A stretch of 64,000 nucleotides of DNA from Pontiella agarivorans (GCF_034531395.1 NZ_JARVCO010000002.1:859612-923611); one strand, 5' to 3'. Numbered from the stretch's first letter, positions 35,817 through 45,288 are shown. Program-made: numbers and translations. The notes: generated by a model from the letters alone, not told the origin.

Positions 35817-36262
35817 TTCGATGCGGATTCCTTTGAGCCGGAAATATAGGTTTCCAGATTTCGGATTTTGAAATCTTTTTCCAGCAACAGGTATTTGACC
35901 ACATCGCCGATCGATACAATACCGCGCAACTGTTTGTCACGAAGTACCGGAAGATGTCGAACCCGTTTATCGGTCATGATTTGCATGCATTCATCCAGCG
36001 GAGTATCCGGCGACACTGTCGTGAGTGTTTTTGACATAATATCGCCCACCGTTACCTCATCCACACCAATGCGCGGCAATACCACTTTCCGAATAACATC
36101 CCGCTCCGACAGAATTCCTTTCACTTCTCCCCCGTCCATCACCAGCGCCGTACCCGCCAAACGGGTACACATCAGGTCAATCACATCATGCAACGGCTGA
36201 TCCGGCTTAACCGTCAAAACATCGTGCCCTTTGGAATCCAGCAGATTGGAAACATTACTCAT
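35813..36262 (-). CDS. Two-CBS-domain protein
   Basis: A 149-residue protein made of two CBS domains in tandem: about 12-65 (VLTVKPDQPLHDVIDLMCTRLAGTALVMDG, GILSERDVIRKV) and about 78-135 (TLTTVSPDTPLDECMQIMTDKRVRHLPVL, GIVSIGDVVKYLL). Such stand-alone pairs bind adenosine nucleotides and act as energy sensors on partner enzymes; the partner is unknown. Very strong AAAGGAGG ribosome site. Convergent with the HAD gene, overlapping 4 bp. Confidence 0.9.
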   Translation of the reverse strand: MSNVSNLLDSKGHDVLTVKPDQPLHDVIDLMCTRLAGTALVMDGGEVKGILSERDVIRKVVLPRIGVDEVTVGDIMSKTLTTVSPDTPLDECMQIMTDKRVRHLPVLRDKQLRGIVSIGDVVKYLLLEKDFKIRNLETYISGSKESASN

Positions 36263-36339
36263 AACGACCTCCTTTATTCTTCGCTATTAATCATAGCCCA
36301 GTATAGTCCGCGAAAAAAAAACGACAAGCGATAGTTCAG

Positions 36340-36723
36340 TCAGATCAAATGCAGTGTTTTGTCCGCCACCTTTTCGCCGTCCAGCCAGGTGATCAGCCGC
36401 CAAGCCCCTGTTTTATCCTCTATCGGTGCCCAGACCGTATCACCGAGAAAAAACCGGAAGTCGTTCGTTTTCACATACAGCTCGCCTTCAAACGGTGCGG
36501 CCTCTCTCCCTGATGAGTCTTTAAACGGAGGGTGTTCAATGCGGAAGGTAATCTTACCGTTGCGGGCATTCTGAATCCGAAGAATATAGCCGAACTCAAT
36601 ATCCAGCTCGGTTTTAATTTCACGGCTGATTTTAACCAGGTTCGGCAGGTCCTTGCTGTCTCGCTCCCAGCCGTCATACAGCCCGTAGCTGTGCATCGTC
36701 ACTTCTGGTTTTTTCTTCGCCAT
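36340..36723 (-). CDS. DUF3859-like protein
   Basis: A 127-residue protein beginning after a lysine-rich tail with VTMHSYGLYDGWERDSKDLPNLVKISREIKTELDIEFGYILRIQNARNGKITFRIEHPPF, followed by strands and SGRE, ELYVKTNDFRFFLGDTVWAP. The pattern resembles DUF3859 (beta-sandwich, function unknown); I am only moderately sure. It lies 46 bp downstream of trmB on the same strand and may be its operon partner. Confidence 0.6.
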   Translation of the reverse strand: MAKKKPEVTMHSYGLYDGWERDSKDLPNLVKISREIKTELDIEFGYILRIQNARNGKITFRIEHPPFKDSSGREAAPFEGELYVKTNDFRFFLGDTVWAPIEDKTGAWRLITWLDGEKVADKTLHLI

Positions 36724-36769
36724 AGCTCAATCGCCACCTGTTCCGCTGGAATTCGCAGAGCCTACGGGG

Positions 36770-37375
36770 TTAAACCCTGTTTTTCTTACGGAAGGAACAC
36801 CGTCCGATTTTTTTATAAGAAAAAATCAGCTCAAAATCGGTCGTCTCATCCGCATCCGGCACAAACGCTTCAATTTCTTCAAAACGCTCATCGGCTTTCA
36901 GCAACGCATAAATCTCATCAAAATACGGCAAATGATCCGAGGAAACATGCAGCCCCCCTCCGCTTTCCAATGTCCGGAATAATGCATTCATAAAGGCCGG
37001 ATTAAACAGCCGGTTATCATGATGACGATCCTTCGGCCACGGGTCCGGAAAGAAAAAATAATAATTTGCAACATAGTCGGAAGGCATCAGGTAGTTGATC
37101 GCATAATAGCCCTCCATGCGGAACACGCGGCAGTTCTCCCGCCCCGCCCGTTCGCAACGCCGGCCACTGCTGTTGATCCGCCCAAGCTGGCGCTCAATAC
37201 CCAGGAAATTGATATCCGGGTATTTGCCCGACCGCGCCGCCAGAAAACGGCCCTTTCCGGAGCCGATATCCACTTCCAACGGATTTCCAGGGGTTGGAAA
37301 TTCCGCTTTAAAATCGATCGGGTCCAGCCAGTTATCGCACATCACCCGCAATACAGTCTTCTTTTTCTTGCTCAT
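36770..37375 (-). CDS. trmB: tRNA (guanine-N7-)-methyltransferase (TrmB)
   Basis: A 201-residue SAM-dependent methyltransferase making m7G46 in tRNA. LEVDIGSGKGRFLAARSGKYPDINFLGIERQ is the SAM loop, NYYFFFPDPWPKDRHHDNRLFNPAFM is the TrmB signature (PDPWPK-x-H), and ETTDFEL closes the family region. The ATG at 37373-37375 was chosen over upstream non-ATG starts because the basic SKKKK tail is typical. A copy of the dispersed palindrome sits inside (37284-37300). Confidence 0.92.
   Translation of the reverse strand: MSKKKKTVLRVMCDNWLDPIDFKAEFPTPGNPLEVDIGSGKGRFLAARSGKYPDINFLGIERQLGRINSSGRRCERAGRENCRVFRMEGYYAINYLMPSDYVANYYFFFPDPWPKDRHHDNRLFNPAFMNALFRTLESGGGLHVSSDHLPYFDEIYALLKADERFEEIEAFVPDADETTDFELIFSYKKIGRCSFRKKNRV
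37284..37300. repeat. Dispersed palindrome, trmB copy
   Basis: TTTCCAGGGGTTGGAAA inside trmB; one of the perfect-arm copies of the TTTCCA-N5-TGGAAA family, here in coding DNA. Confidence 0.7.
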
Positions 37376-37580
37376 GGGGCGCGTACTGTTTACGAATTGG
37401 GACTGAAAGGGCAAGGAAATCTAAATGGGAATCTCCGACAGAGACTATATGCGCCAGCCGCAGAAGGAGCCGAAGTTCAGAAAACCGAAGGCCTGCATAA
37501 AAAAAGCCGATAACAAACCGCCCCTCTTCAGCCGAATCAAATTTTGGATATGGAGCCTGACCCACAGGAAATAGCCGGAC

Positions 37581-37883
37581 CTATTTCTTAAAGCCCAGCC
37601 AAACCCATCGGCAACCCCATCCGAATGCAACCGGAAGAATGCCCGCCACCGCGAACACGGACAGGCCGTCAGTAAAGGGATTCCACAAAAGAAAGGCGAC
37701 CGTAACCCAAAGCGCCGAAATCAAAACGGCCAAGCGCGTCAATCCGTCGTTTTTCCTCGAAGCGCCCTCTTTTTCAGCACTCCCCGTATCGGTATTTTTC
37801 TTCGGCCGAATCATTCGCGGCACTAAAAACAGTGCAAGCAACACGATGACGATAACCGCAATTTCCTTGATCCCTGACAACAT
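37581..37883 (-). CDS. Small three-helix membrane protein
   Basis: A 100-residue protein with a first hydrophobic helix (IAVIVIVLLALFLVPRMI), a charged loop (PKKNTDTGSAEKEGASRK) and two further helices (LAVLISALWVTVAFLLW and GLSVFAVAGILPVAFGWGC). I do not recognise a family. The ATG start has no strong ribosome site. It lies 205 bp upstream of trmB on the same strand and ends facing it. Confidence 0.6.
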   Translation of the reverse strand: MLSGIKEIAVIVIVLLALFLVPRMIRPKKNTDTGSAEKEGASRKNDGLTRLAVLISALWVTVAFLLWNPFTDGLSVFAVAGILPVAFGWGCRWVWLGFKK

Positions 37884-38021
37884 AAAACGGCCTTTCTATT
37901 TCCGTTAAAGGTTGGAGAATATAGAGATGGAAAAGGCATCGAGGCAACACTATTGAGACAAACGTCATCTCCCGAATCGCACATGCGATCACCGCACAAA
38001 AAAAGTTAAACATCTCCACTT

Positions 38022-38050
38022 GACGGAGCCCGTTTTCGCGTATACCTTAT
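38022..38050 (+). promoter_or_regulatory. Promoter of tRNA-Gly
   Basis: TTGACG (38022-38027) and TACCTT (38045-38050) with 17-base spacing sit about 32 bp upstream of the mature tRNA. The word TTATGCGCTCGTTT right after it also occurs (as TATGCGCTCGTTTT) upstream of the STAS-like gene. Confidence 0.5.
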
Positions 38051-38081
38051 GCGCTCGTTTGTACGGGAAACCAAACAAACA

Positions 38082-38155
38082 GCGGGCGTAGTTCAATGGT
38101 AGAACCCCAGCCTTCCAAGCTGGTTACGACAGTTCGAATCTGTTCGCCCGCTCCA
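38082..38155 (+). tRNA. tRNA-Gly (anticodon TCC), CCA encoded
   Basis: Acceptor stem GCGGGCG / CGCCCGC, D-arm GTTCAATGGTAGAAC, anticodon arm CCAGC-CTTCCAA-GCTGG with TCC in the loop, T-arm GACAGTTCGAATCTGTT, then T and an encoded CCA at 38153-38155. Short variable loop. It reads GGA and, with wobble, GGG codons. Confidence 0.95.
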
Positions 38156-38160
38156 TTTTA

Positions 38161-38195
38161 AAGGGCCTTATCTTAACCGATAAGGCCCTTTTTAT
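38161..38195 (+). terminator. Intrinsic terminator of tRNA-Gly
   Basis: AAGGGCCTTATC, loop TTAACC, GATAAGGCCCTT, then TTTATT, starting five bases after the CCA. The 12-bp stem is perfect. Confidence 0.9.
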
Positions 38196-38726
38196 TGCCC
38201 ATAAAATATATTCCGTGATTTCCGCCTAATTTGATAGAGATTGATAATCCCTTGATCACAACGGACAGGAAGTGGAAACAACACGGAAGAGTTTCCTCAG
38301 CACTCCCTTTTCGGCAGACAATCAGGCTGGGCACTCTTTGAAAATTCATTAAAACCGCATCTGATTGCCACATATTCTAACCATAACTGAATCTTGAGGT
38401 AGGAAGGGGCCTGAATCTGGTTTCCAATGAGGGCAGTCATGGAGGTATTGATGATGCACACCCATTCAGAAAAAAATATAAAAGGAAGCTGAAACAGAAC
38501 ATTCAGTTGGATTGCATTTTATGCGGGCTGATAAAAATTTCTAATGCCTTCGTGGATTTTGTCTGCCCATTGACGGGATTAAAACATCCAGTAAAGTTCA
38601 GTCTCTTGCCAATTGGCCTTAAGCTGGAGAACGTTTGTTTTCCAGACTGCAGATCTATCTCTTAAGAATACAACGGCCCGCATTCTGAGTATACAGCACA
38701 CGCTGCGTGTCCTTTTAAAAAGCCGG
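38196..38726. other. 531-bp gap between tRNA-Gly and the polysaccharide region
   Basis: I see no gene with family similarity here, no RNA gene and no transposon ends. Short open frames lack ribosome sites and conserved patterns. It is A+T-richer than the genes around it and marks the boundary to the catabolic region. Confidence 0.5.
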
Positions 38727-40334
38727 TTAGTGAAAAATGGTGTAGAGAATAATCATCACCACAAACAACACGGCGGAAAGCATCTTGTAGTTTCCAAACC
38801 CTGGAAGACCGGGCGCACGGAGCGCATCGAGTGGATGATTCCAAACGAGCGCAGCTTTTTCCTCAGTCAGTTCTTCCGGTTTCATAAGGGATGCCGTAAC
38901 CATGATGACCGCACAGATACAGAACAGATAGAATCCCGACATCATGAACGGAATATTCCATCCGGTCTGTTCTTTGTAAAAATCGAGGCCGAATACCACA
39001 AACCCAAGAGCGGACCCGATGACGAGTGTGGTGAAGGATCCGAATGAGGAGGCTTTTTTCCAGAATACTCCAAATACAAATACGGCCGTAATCGGTGGAG
39101 AAATATAGCAGATTGCCGCATTAATGCCTTGGAATATGGTGGGATAGCGGCCGAGGAACGGGGCCACGCAGATGGCCAGCACCATACCGACAATCGTCAC
39201 TATACGACCGATTGAAATCAGTTTTTTCTCCGTTGTTTCCGGTTTCCATTGTTTATACAAATCATACGAAAACAGCGTGGCGGCCGAGTTGAGCGCGCCG
39301 GAAACCGTACTCATCAGCGCAGCCATCAGCGCGGCGGCAATTAATCCTTTCAACCCTACGGGAAGCAGGTGCGTAATCATGACGGAATAGACGTCGGCCG
39401 ATTTTTCAATGGCCGGGAGCTTCCCCTGCATGATCAGTGCCTGAGCAATGAGCCCGGGTAAGACAAAAATGAAAACCGGCAGAATTTTGAGAAAGCCGGC
39501 AAACAGCGGGCCGAGACGCGCCTGCTGTTCATCTTTTGCACCAAGCACGCGCTGCACAATTGTTTGATCCGTGCACCAATACCAGATTCCCGTAATGGGA
39601 TATCCGAGCAGAATGGAATACCACGGCAGACCGGAGGGATCGCCCTTTGGCCGAAGCACACTGAACATATGCGGATCAACGGTTTCGGTTAACCCCGACC
39701 AGCCGCCGACTTTAACCAGTGCAATTCCGGTCAGTACGATGGCTCCGATCAACAGGACGACCGTTTGGACGGATTCGGTTAAGACCACCGCCATCAGGCC
39801 GCCGATCATTGTGTAAACCCCGGTCAGTACGGCAATCCCTATAATACTGTACATCAGCGGAATGCCAAAGAGTCCCTCGAGAACAATGGCTCCGGCATAA
39901 AGACTGAATCCGATATGAATAAAAATGGCTGAGATAATGGAGAGACCGGATAACCAGTTGCGACTGCCCTTACTATAACGCCGCTCCAGAAAATCCGGAA
40001 GTGTCGCCACTTTTGAACGGATGTAAAACGGAGCAAAAAAGAGTGCAAGGATGATCAAGGTAAACGGGGCCATCCATTCAAAATTTCCGTAGGCCAACCC
40101 ATTCTTGTAGCCCTCTTCCGCAAGACTGACCAGGTGCACGGTAGATATATTTGTGGAAAAAAGCGCCAGACCGATCATCGGCCACTTTAGCGAGCCCCCC
40201 GCGAGGAAATAACTTTCACCGTCGCCCGAACTGTTCTTTTTTCGCCAGACTCCGGCTAAACAACCCAGGGCAACAATACCGATTAGGTATACGGCTAAAA
40301 TGACTAAATCCAATCCCGCAATCTGTATTCGCAT
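38727..40334 (-). CDS. Sodium/solute symporter (SSS family)
   Basis: A 535-residue membrane protein with about 13-14 hydrophobic helices. LDLVILAVYLIGIVALG begins the first, followed by SSGDGESYFLAGGSLKWPMIGLALFSTNIST, a typical SSS sodium-site region (GSLKWPMIGLALFSTNIS), then FAPFYIRSKVATLPDFLERRY (SGLT/PutP-type loop) and later TVSGALNSAATLFSYDLYK. It takes up small sugars or related solutes with Na+. As last gene of the agar/porphyran region it is the likely importer of released galactose-type sugars (inference). It is separated by 303 bp from the SHD1 gene. Confidence 0.9.
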   Translation of the reverse strand: MRIQIAGLDLVILAVYLIGIVALGCLAGVWRKKNSSGDGESYFLAGGSLKWPMIGLALFSTNISTVHLVSLAEEGYKNGLAYGNFEWMAPFTLIILALFFAPFYIRSKVATLPDFLERRYSKGSRNWLSGLSIISAIFIHIGFSLYAGAIVLEGLFGIPLMYSIIGIAVLTGVYTMIGGLMAVVLTESVQTVVLLIGAIVLTGIALVKVGGWSGLTETVDPHMFSVLRPKGDPSGLPWYSILLGYPITGIWYWCTDQTIVQRVLGAKDEQQARLGPLFAGFLKILPVFIFVLPGLIAQALIMQGKLPAIEKSADVYSVMITHLLPVGLKGLIAAALMAALMSTVSGALNSAATLFSYDLYKQWKPETTEKKLISIGRIVTIVGMVLAICVAPFLGRYPTIFQGINAAICYISPPITAVFVFGVFWKKASSFGSFTTLVIGSALGFVVFGLDFYKEQTGWNIPFMMSGFYLFCICAVIMVTASLMKPEELTEEKAALVWNHPLDALRAPGLPGFGNYKMLSAVLFVVMIILYTIFH

Positions 40335-40637
40335 ACTGCTGTATCCCCTTCAACATCAGGCTCACCTATTAAACAGATTGTAAAAAATACCAGAGTTGAG
40401 GGTTGCTTACTTTCAGATTTATACAGTGGTAAATATCCGACATCAGCATTGTATTTAAAAAGACCCGATTTGCTGCTCAAGCCAAACGCCCGGTTGCTCA
40501 ACCACGTCTATCCTGATCCATTAGAAACAAAGATCGTCTAATTGAATGGCAGGCATACGGCCGGCATATGGAAACATTCTTCAACCGAATACGATTATCC
40601 CCAGTGGGATGTGCTTCCCGGCGGGTATATGAGGAAA
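40335..40637. other. 303-bp gap upstream of the symporter
   Basis: No gene seen. It probably holds the symporter promoter; a TACAAT (minus strand) lies at 40378-40383, without a clear -35. Confidence 0.4.
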
Positions 40638-41381
40638 TTAATAGTCAGACTCTTTCGGGCGCGAAGGCCAGCAGCGTTTTCCTTCTTCGTCAAATGTTTT
40701 TCCCACCGGTACCCTTCGGAGGTTTTCGAGCTTCTCAAACCACCAGTCGCGAGTTGTGGCGTGGGCTATAATTTCTCCCCGCGGATCGGTAATCACGACC
40801 ATATACCCTTCATATTTTTCTCCCCGCCACCTGCCGCTGGGGGCCAGATAGGTGGTCATCATACGATCCTGCGCCCCGGCAATACTGACGGCCCGCCCAT
40901 TTTCTCCGCTCAGATGAAAGGGTTCTTTCCGATAGTCGATCAGGATATTCTTGTCTCCGCCCACTTCCACCGCGATAACAAAAATTTCAGCGATTAATTC
41001 ATGGTGATATGGATTAGGAGAGAGCTGTTTGATCTGCGTCGAAAAGTTAAAATACAAAGATCGTGGCGGAACATTATTAGCCTCAAACCATTGCGTAAGC
41101 GGCGGATAAACATGCTGACGGGTCATTTTAGAAAATGAAATATCAAGCCGGGGGGGATTCAGCAGTTCAACATAGCTGAGATCTTCGGGGGCAATCCCGT
41201 TCTGCGGAATTTTAAGCAGTTTTCCTCTTAGGGTTTTCAGGGCGACTTTCCCGCCGATTAACGAAACGAATTCCGCTTCAATAGTTTGGCCATTATTCAG
41301 AGTCCATTGACGGATTTCTCCTGCGGATACCGTCACCATGAAAAAAGCCAGAGCCAACATCATAAAAACATGTTTCATCAT
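40638..41381 (-). CDS. Secreted SHD1-domain protein
   Basis: A 247-residue protein with a signal peptide (MKHVFMMLALAFFMVTVSAG). Residues about 21-70 are an SLA1-homology-1 type domain (RQWTLNNGQTIEAEFVSLIGGKVALKTLRGKLLKIPQNGIAPEDLSYV), common in planctomycete and verrucomicrobial secreted proteins. The remainder (about 75-247) is a mixed alpha/beta region ending with a charged tail that I do not recognise. GAGGAGATC ribosome site. It starts 8 bp after the TonB-like gene and shares its transcript. Confidence 0.75.
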   Translation of the reverse strand: MMKHVFMMLALAFFMVTVSAGEIRQWTLNNGQTIEAEFVSLIGGKVALKTLRGKLLKIPQNGIAPEDLSYVELLNPPRLDISFSKMTRQHVYPPLTQWFEANNVPPRSLYFNFSTQIKQLSPNPYHHELIAEIFVIAVEVGGDKNILIDYRKEPFHLSGENGRAVSIAGAQDRMMTTYLAPSGRWRGEKYEGYMVVITDPRGEIIAHATTRDWWFEKLENLRRVPVGKTFDEEGKRCWPSRPKESDY

Positions 41382-41388
41382 GATCTCC

Positions 41389-42498
41389 TCAATAATCGCG
41401 GAATACAGGGCCGTTTGTAAGACAGAGCTCGCCGGGCGGAAGAAATTTATAAATTTCCTCCAGCTGATCCCGGGTGAATTCTTCGGTTTTGAACGCCGGC
41501 AGCAGCGGGCCGCCCCATTTGGTCTGCGGATACTCTACCCCCTCCACTTCCACCAGCAATGCTGCAGACATGATGCCGCCGCCCCACTCTCCGAAAAAGA
41601 TTTCCATATCTTTCGGCTCACCGGCTTTCAGCTCAATCCAGTCACCGACGGCCAGGCCCATTCCGACACAGCCGTATTTTCCCGACTGCGAATCGGAAGA
41701 TTGCCAGTAATCCAGCACGGCAAGGCGATTCTCCCAGCCGTTCAGCAGCACATGCTCGCCGTCAACCAGTACATCTATATAAGCATCACCAGACCCCCAG
41801 AAACGGAACTTGATATCTTCATGATAAACCAGCTTACCCTTGTAATTTACAAAGAAGCAGTCCCCTTCCTTATCCGGTTCGCCGAAAAGGCCGGGGGCCA
41901 TACGCGACGGAACCTGAGGAACCACGAAATGGGTGGTATACAGCTTTTTCGCTGAACGGTAATAGGGGGCCAAAACCGATTTTTTAAATCCTTTCCGTGC
42001 ATATTCCCGGACAATATCCAGAAACGGATCCGGATCCATCGAGGAAACTTTTCCCCCACGGCGATCGTATCTTAGATGAAAAATCTCACCCTCAAAGTCA
42101 TTCCCAATAGCCTGCCCCGCTCCGAAGACACTGATCTCTTCCAGATTGGGGATAATTTCAAAACCACCGATCCCTTCGCCGATTCCGGCTCCGATCCCTG
42201 ACATTTCCGGAAGCTGAATATCCGGCATGCTCGCTTTCTGGACCTTGGTTACGATTCGGGTAGTCGACCGCGGCTTAGACGATTTTTTCACCTTAACCTT
42301 TGGCTTTTTCAGCTTCATTTTCGGTCGATCAACCGGTTTCGGAGGAACAAATTTTTTCTCCTCCTTTTTCACGACATTAAAGACAACCAGCATGCCGGCC
42401 AAAGCAAAAGCCGCTGCATGAATAGCCATACTGATGACAAACCCGCTGGGGGCGCCTTTGACGACCTTCGGCCCTTTTGTTTTTTTTGATTTCCCCAT
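41389..42498 (-). CDS. TonB-like anchored protein with C-terminal PA14-like domain
   Basis: A 369-residue protein. One membrane helix (FVISMAIHAAAFALAGMLVVFNVV) is followed by a Lys/Pro-rich spacer (KKFVPPKPVDRPKMKLKKPKVKVKKSSKPR), exactly the layout of TonB or TolA. The C-terminal 230 residues are different: GKLVYHEDIKFRFWGSGDAYIDVLVDGEHVLLNGW and WIELKAGEPKDMEIFFGEWGGG resemble a PA14/carbohydrate-binding beta-sandwich and not TonB. The function is unknown. It may span the periplasm and present a glycan-binding domain. Strong GAGGAGGGG ribosome site. Operon with the SHD1 gene. Confidence 0.72.
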   Translation of the reverse strand: MGKSKKTKGPKVVKGAPSGFVISMAIHAAAFALAGMLVVFNVVKKEEKKFVPPKPVDRPKMKLKKPKVKVKKSSKPRSTTRIVTKVQKASMPDIQLPEMSGIGAGIGEGIGGFEIIPNLEEISVFGAGQAIGNDFEGEIFHLRYDRRGGKVSSMDPDPFLDIVREYARKGFKKSVLAPYYRSAKKLYTTHFVVPQVPSRMAPGLFGEPDKEGDCFFVNYKGKLVYHEDIKFRFWGSGDAYIDVLVDGEHVLLNGWENRLAVLDYWQSSDSQSGKYGCVGMGLAVGDWIELKAGEPKDMEIFFGEWGGGIMSAALLVEVEGVEYPQTKWGGPLLPAFKTEEFTRDQLEEIYKFLPPGELCLTNGPVFRDY

Positions 42499-43044
42499 CT
42501 TATTCCCCTCCTCTTACTCAGCCCGCTCCGAACACAGTCGGATGTAACTTTCCGAAGCGGTTAAATGATCGCCCCATGTTACAGCTCTCATAAAACACGA
42601 ATACTGTACAAAAGCACGATTAAAAAATCACATTCGGCATTTTTTCAAAAGGGGCGGGCTTTCTTTTCTTTGTAAGACATAAAGGGCACTCATCGGGATT
42701 CTATTCATATTGAGCCTGAGCTCCCAACACACTGACTTTTACTCTGGATAGATGCATCTCTTTATTTTTCAGTGACAATTTCACTGAAAACCGGTTCCTT
42801 GCCCTGCTATATCCCCGCGGTTTCCATTAACCGCTCCCTCTTTCACTCCACTCCGTACGGCAGGATTTGTTGCGGTCATTTCCATAGGTTGGAAATTCAG
42901 AACGAACCGATGAGCATCGTGTTCTTCATCATTTTATCCTTAAGCTGTTCCAAACTGCCTGAATTCAGGCCGGCTCACCGGAGGTATCAGAAGGTTTTAG
43001 GTCAATGAATTGATGCCGCGTGTGCAGGTGCGTCAATTTATACG
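42499..43044. other. 546-bp gap between agarase and TonB-like gene
   Basis: No convincing gene. It holds the palindrome TTTCCATAGGTTGGAAA (42879-42895) and, on the minus strand, TTGAAA (42647 region) with TTTAAT 18 bases further as a weak promoter candidate for the TonB-like gene. A frame of 78 codons (42772-43008, plus) is without family features. Confidence 0.45.
42879..42895. repeat. Dispersed palindrome, intergenic copy upstream of TonB-like gene
   Basis: TTTCCATAGGTTGGAAA, six-base arms, 384 bp before the TonB-like start. No T tract follows. Confidence 0.7.
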
Positions 43045-45279
43045 TTATTTGCTGAAACGCAGCGTGTAGATATTCCGGTTCAGTTCCCGTACTGAATCAA
43101 TCAGATCGATATAGGGAGAGTCCGTCACGCTCACAAAACCACTGTTGTAGTTTTCGCCGTCAATGGCCCGTCCGGTGGTCGGAGAATCCACATACTGGAA
43201 CCAGTGCGCCCCAACCAGACAGGGATCATGAATGACCGACATCATATAGTTTCGGTATTTCAATCCGCGGTCCTTTTGATTGGCTGCCGTACGGATACCG
43301 CCATGAAACATGCCCCGATCCGTCGCTCCGAAATGATATTCCCCGATCACACTCGGCCGGTCCATTTTTGCCAGCACCTTACGGAGCGAATCCGTCAGGC
43401 CTTCTTTATAAAGATTATAGCTGACCACATCGGTGTGCTTCACGGCGGCCTGCACGGCCTCCGGCGTCATCCCCCAATCCGCAAAGCGCGATCCGCAAAA
43501 CAGATGATGCGGCATCAGCTGTTTCAGTTCGCGGTTTACAATACGGAAATATTCCTCGGCCAACGCTTCGGACAGCATGGAAAAATCGGAACGGCGTCCG
43601 CCTTCAAGTGTTCCGGCGTGTTCAAAGCCGGCCGCGAAGGAATCCCAGGATTCGGATTTCGCATCCCAGGCATGATTCAGCTCATCGATGGAGGTATATT
43701 TTGTTTTCAGCAGATCAACAAACGCGGCTTTCGCCGGACAGGATGCCGCATCACGGCCCAGCGTATGAATCACAATGCCGAAGCGGCTGGCGTCATTGTT
43801 TTCATTGCCCCAGCTCAGTTCATTTTCCACAAAAATTCCAATACACCACGGATCATCCTGAATCTGTCCGTCCAGCCTGGTCAGGCTGTTGCGCACACTT
43901 TGGGTAAATTCCGGATCAAATGGATCGTGCATCGGCGCCCAGTAATCATTTCCGGTCGAAACCCGTTTGTGGCCTCCTCCGATCCACGCATGCGCAAAAT
44001 AAGGAACCCGTCGGTTGCCGAAAAACAGCGGATCGGTCCAGTTCCCGAAACAGGTAAATCCCCAATTCAGCATGCGGTCCAAAGTGACCGTTTTCCATTG
44101 CTCACGGTAATCGGAACCATATTTGCGCTGCAGGTTGGCGCCGTAGAACGAGAAGGTCTGACCGTGCTTCATCGGCCCGGTGTGCATCTGGCCGGCATAA
44201 CCGTAATGATCAGAAAGCGGATCGTTCCGTTCCGGCAGCCAGGCAAACATATTCCGACGCAACGCCGAAGCCACAAACGCTCCTGCGCGGTCGGATGTAT
44301 TCTCATAATCAACGCCTGTTACGGTATAGGTGTTGGACATCCGGCAATTAGCGATGCCGGCGGCAAAAAACAGATACCCATCCGGGTCAACCAGAGCCCA
44401 TTTCCCACTCACTTTTTCGGTGCGGAAAAATCCGGTGGCCTCCAGCTTCGGCCCCTCCGCCCAGCCGCCAAACCGCGACCGACCCGTCATCCCTTTTTCG
44501 TTGGCCAGTGTGTTTATCTCTTTTTTGGAATTCTCCAGCAGTTCTTTTTCGGTGTGAATTTTGCCCGGCCAGTCCTCTCCGGTATACTGACCGAATTCAT
44601 CCACCAGCGGATGAAGCACCGCTGCATTTCCATGCGGATTGGAAACGATACGCAGGTTATCGAAAACCAGAGTGCGCGGGTTCAAAATCCCCGTCTGGTA
44701 AAAGCCAACCTGCTTCAACGCCGCCGGATCCAGTATGCGCGCTCCCCAGGCATAGCGAAAGGGTTCGGGGTTTTCTGAACGGAGTTCTCCGGCCGCACGT
44801 GCAGGCCACCCGGTCATCCCCAGATCAAGCTCCGTATTCGGGCCCGCAATATCATAATAAAACGTACCCGATTCCCCAGCCGCAATATTGGCATGCGCCG
44901 TGACACTTTGATTCGTATCCGCGAGTGTCATAAAAAGCTGAACCGATTCACCGGAACGATTTTCGATATCTACCGCTAAAGCACAATCGCCCAAATCGCT
45001 TACATCCCAGGGTTCTTGCGGCTCAAAGACCACTTTTTTATACGTTGATTCAACCGGATAAACCACCTCCAGCGCCTGACGGCCCGTACCGGCACCTCTG
45101 CCCGACGTCAGTTCAAACGTGACCGCTTCGCCCTTTACCGATTCCGGCAACGTTTCATTTTCGAAATCCAGCAATACCCGCGTTTCTGTCATTTCCGCTG
45201 GAACGGCCTCGTGGTTTGCGCAACCGGTAACCAGAATGAACCCGGCGGCCACGGCTCCCTGAAAAAATAGTGCATTCAT
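43045..45279 (-). CDS. GH50 beta-agarase-type lipoprotein
   Basis: A 744-residue protein. The N-terminus ends in a lipobox (AAGFILVTGC, Cys at 20), so it is anchored in a membrane. Residues about 30-225 form a beta-sandwich (CBM-like) module. The GH50 barrel has GFFRTEKVSGKWALVDPDGYLFFAAGIANCRM, FVENELSWG with candidate acid/base Glu487, and IGEYHFGA with candidate nucleophile Glu647. GH50 enzymes cut beta-1,4 bonds of agarose, often to neoagarobiose. The specificity cannot be fixed from sequence. It lies 9 bp downstream of the GH86 gene. Confidence 0.9.
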   Translation of the reverse strand: MNALFFQGAVAAGFILVTGCANHEAVPAEMTETRVLLDFENETLPESVKGEAVTFELTSGRGAGTGRQALEVVYPVESTYKKVVFEPQEPWDVSDLGDCALAVDIENRSGESVQLFMTLADTNQSVTAHANIAAGESGTFYYDIAGPNTELDLGMTGWPARAAGELRSENPEPFRYAWGARILDPAALKQVGFYQTGILNPRTLVFDNLRIVSNPHGNAAVLHPLVDEFGQYTGEDWPGKIHTEKELLENSKKEINTLANEKGMTGRSRFGGWAEGPKLEATGFFRTEKVSGKWALVDPDGYLFFAAGIANCRMSNTYTVTGVDYENTSDRAGAFVASALRRNMFAWLPERNDPLSDHYGYAGQMHTGPMKHGQTFSFYGANLQRKYGSDYREQWKTVTLDRMLNWGFTCFGNWTDPLFFGNRRVPYFAHAWIGGGHKRVSTGNDYWAPMHDPFDPEFTQSVRNSLTRLDGQIQDDPWCIGIFVENELSWGNENNDASRFGIVIHTLGRDAASCPAKAAFVDLLKTKYTSIDELNHAWDAKSESWDSFAAGFEHAGTLEGGRRSDFSMLSEALAEEYFRIVNRELKQLMPHHLFCGSRFADWGMTPEAVQAAVKHTDVVSYNLYKEGLTDSLRKVLAKMDRPSVIGEYHFGATDRGMFHGGIRTAANQKDRGLKYRNYMMSVIHDPCLVGAHWFQYVDSPTTGRAIDGENYNSGFVSVTDSPYIDLIDSVRELNRNIYTLRFSK

Positions 45280-45288
45280 ATTGGACCT

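Noticed and set aside
43204..44778. 524-codon plus-strand open frame
   Set aside because: Antisense to the GH50 gene, which has intact catalytic residues and a lipobox.
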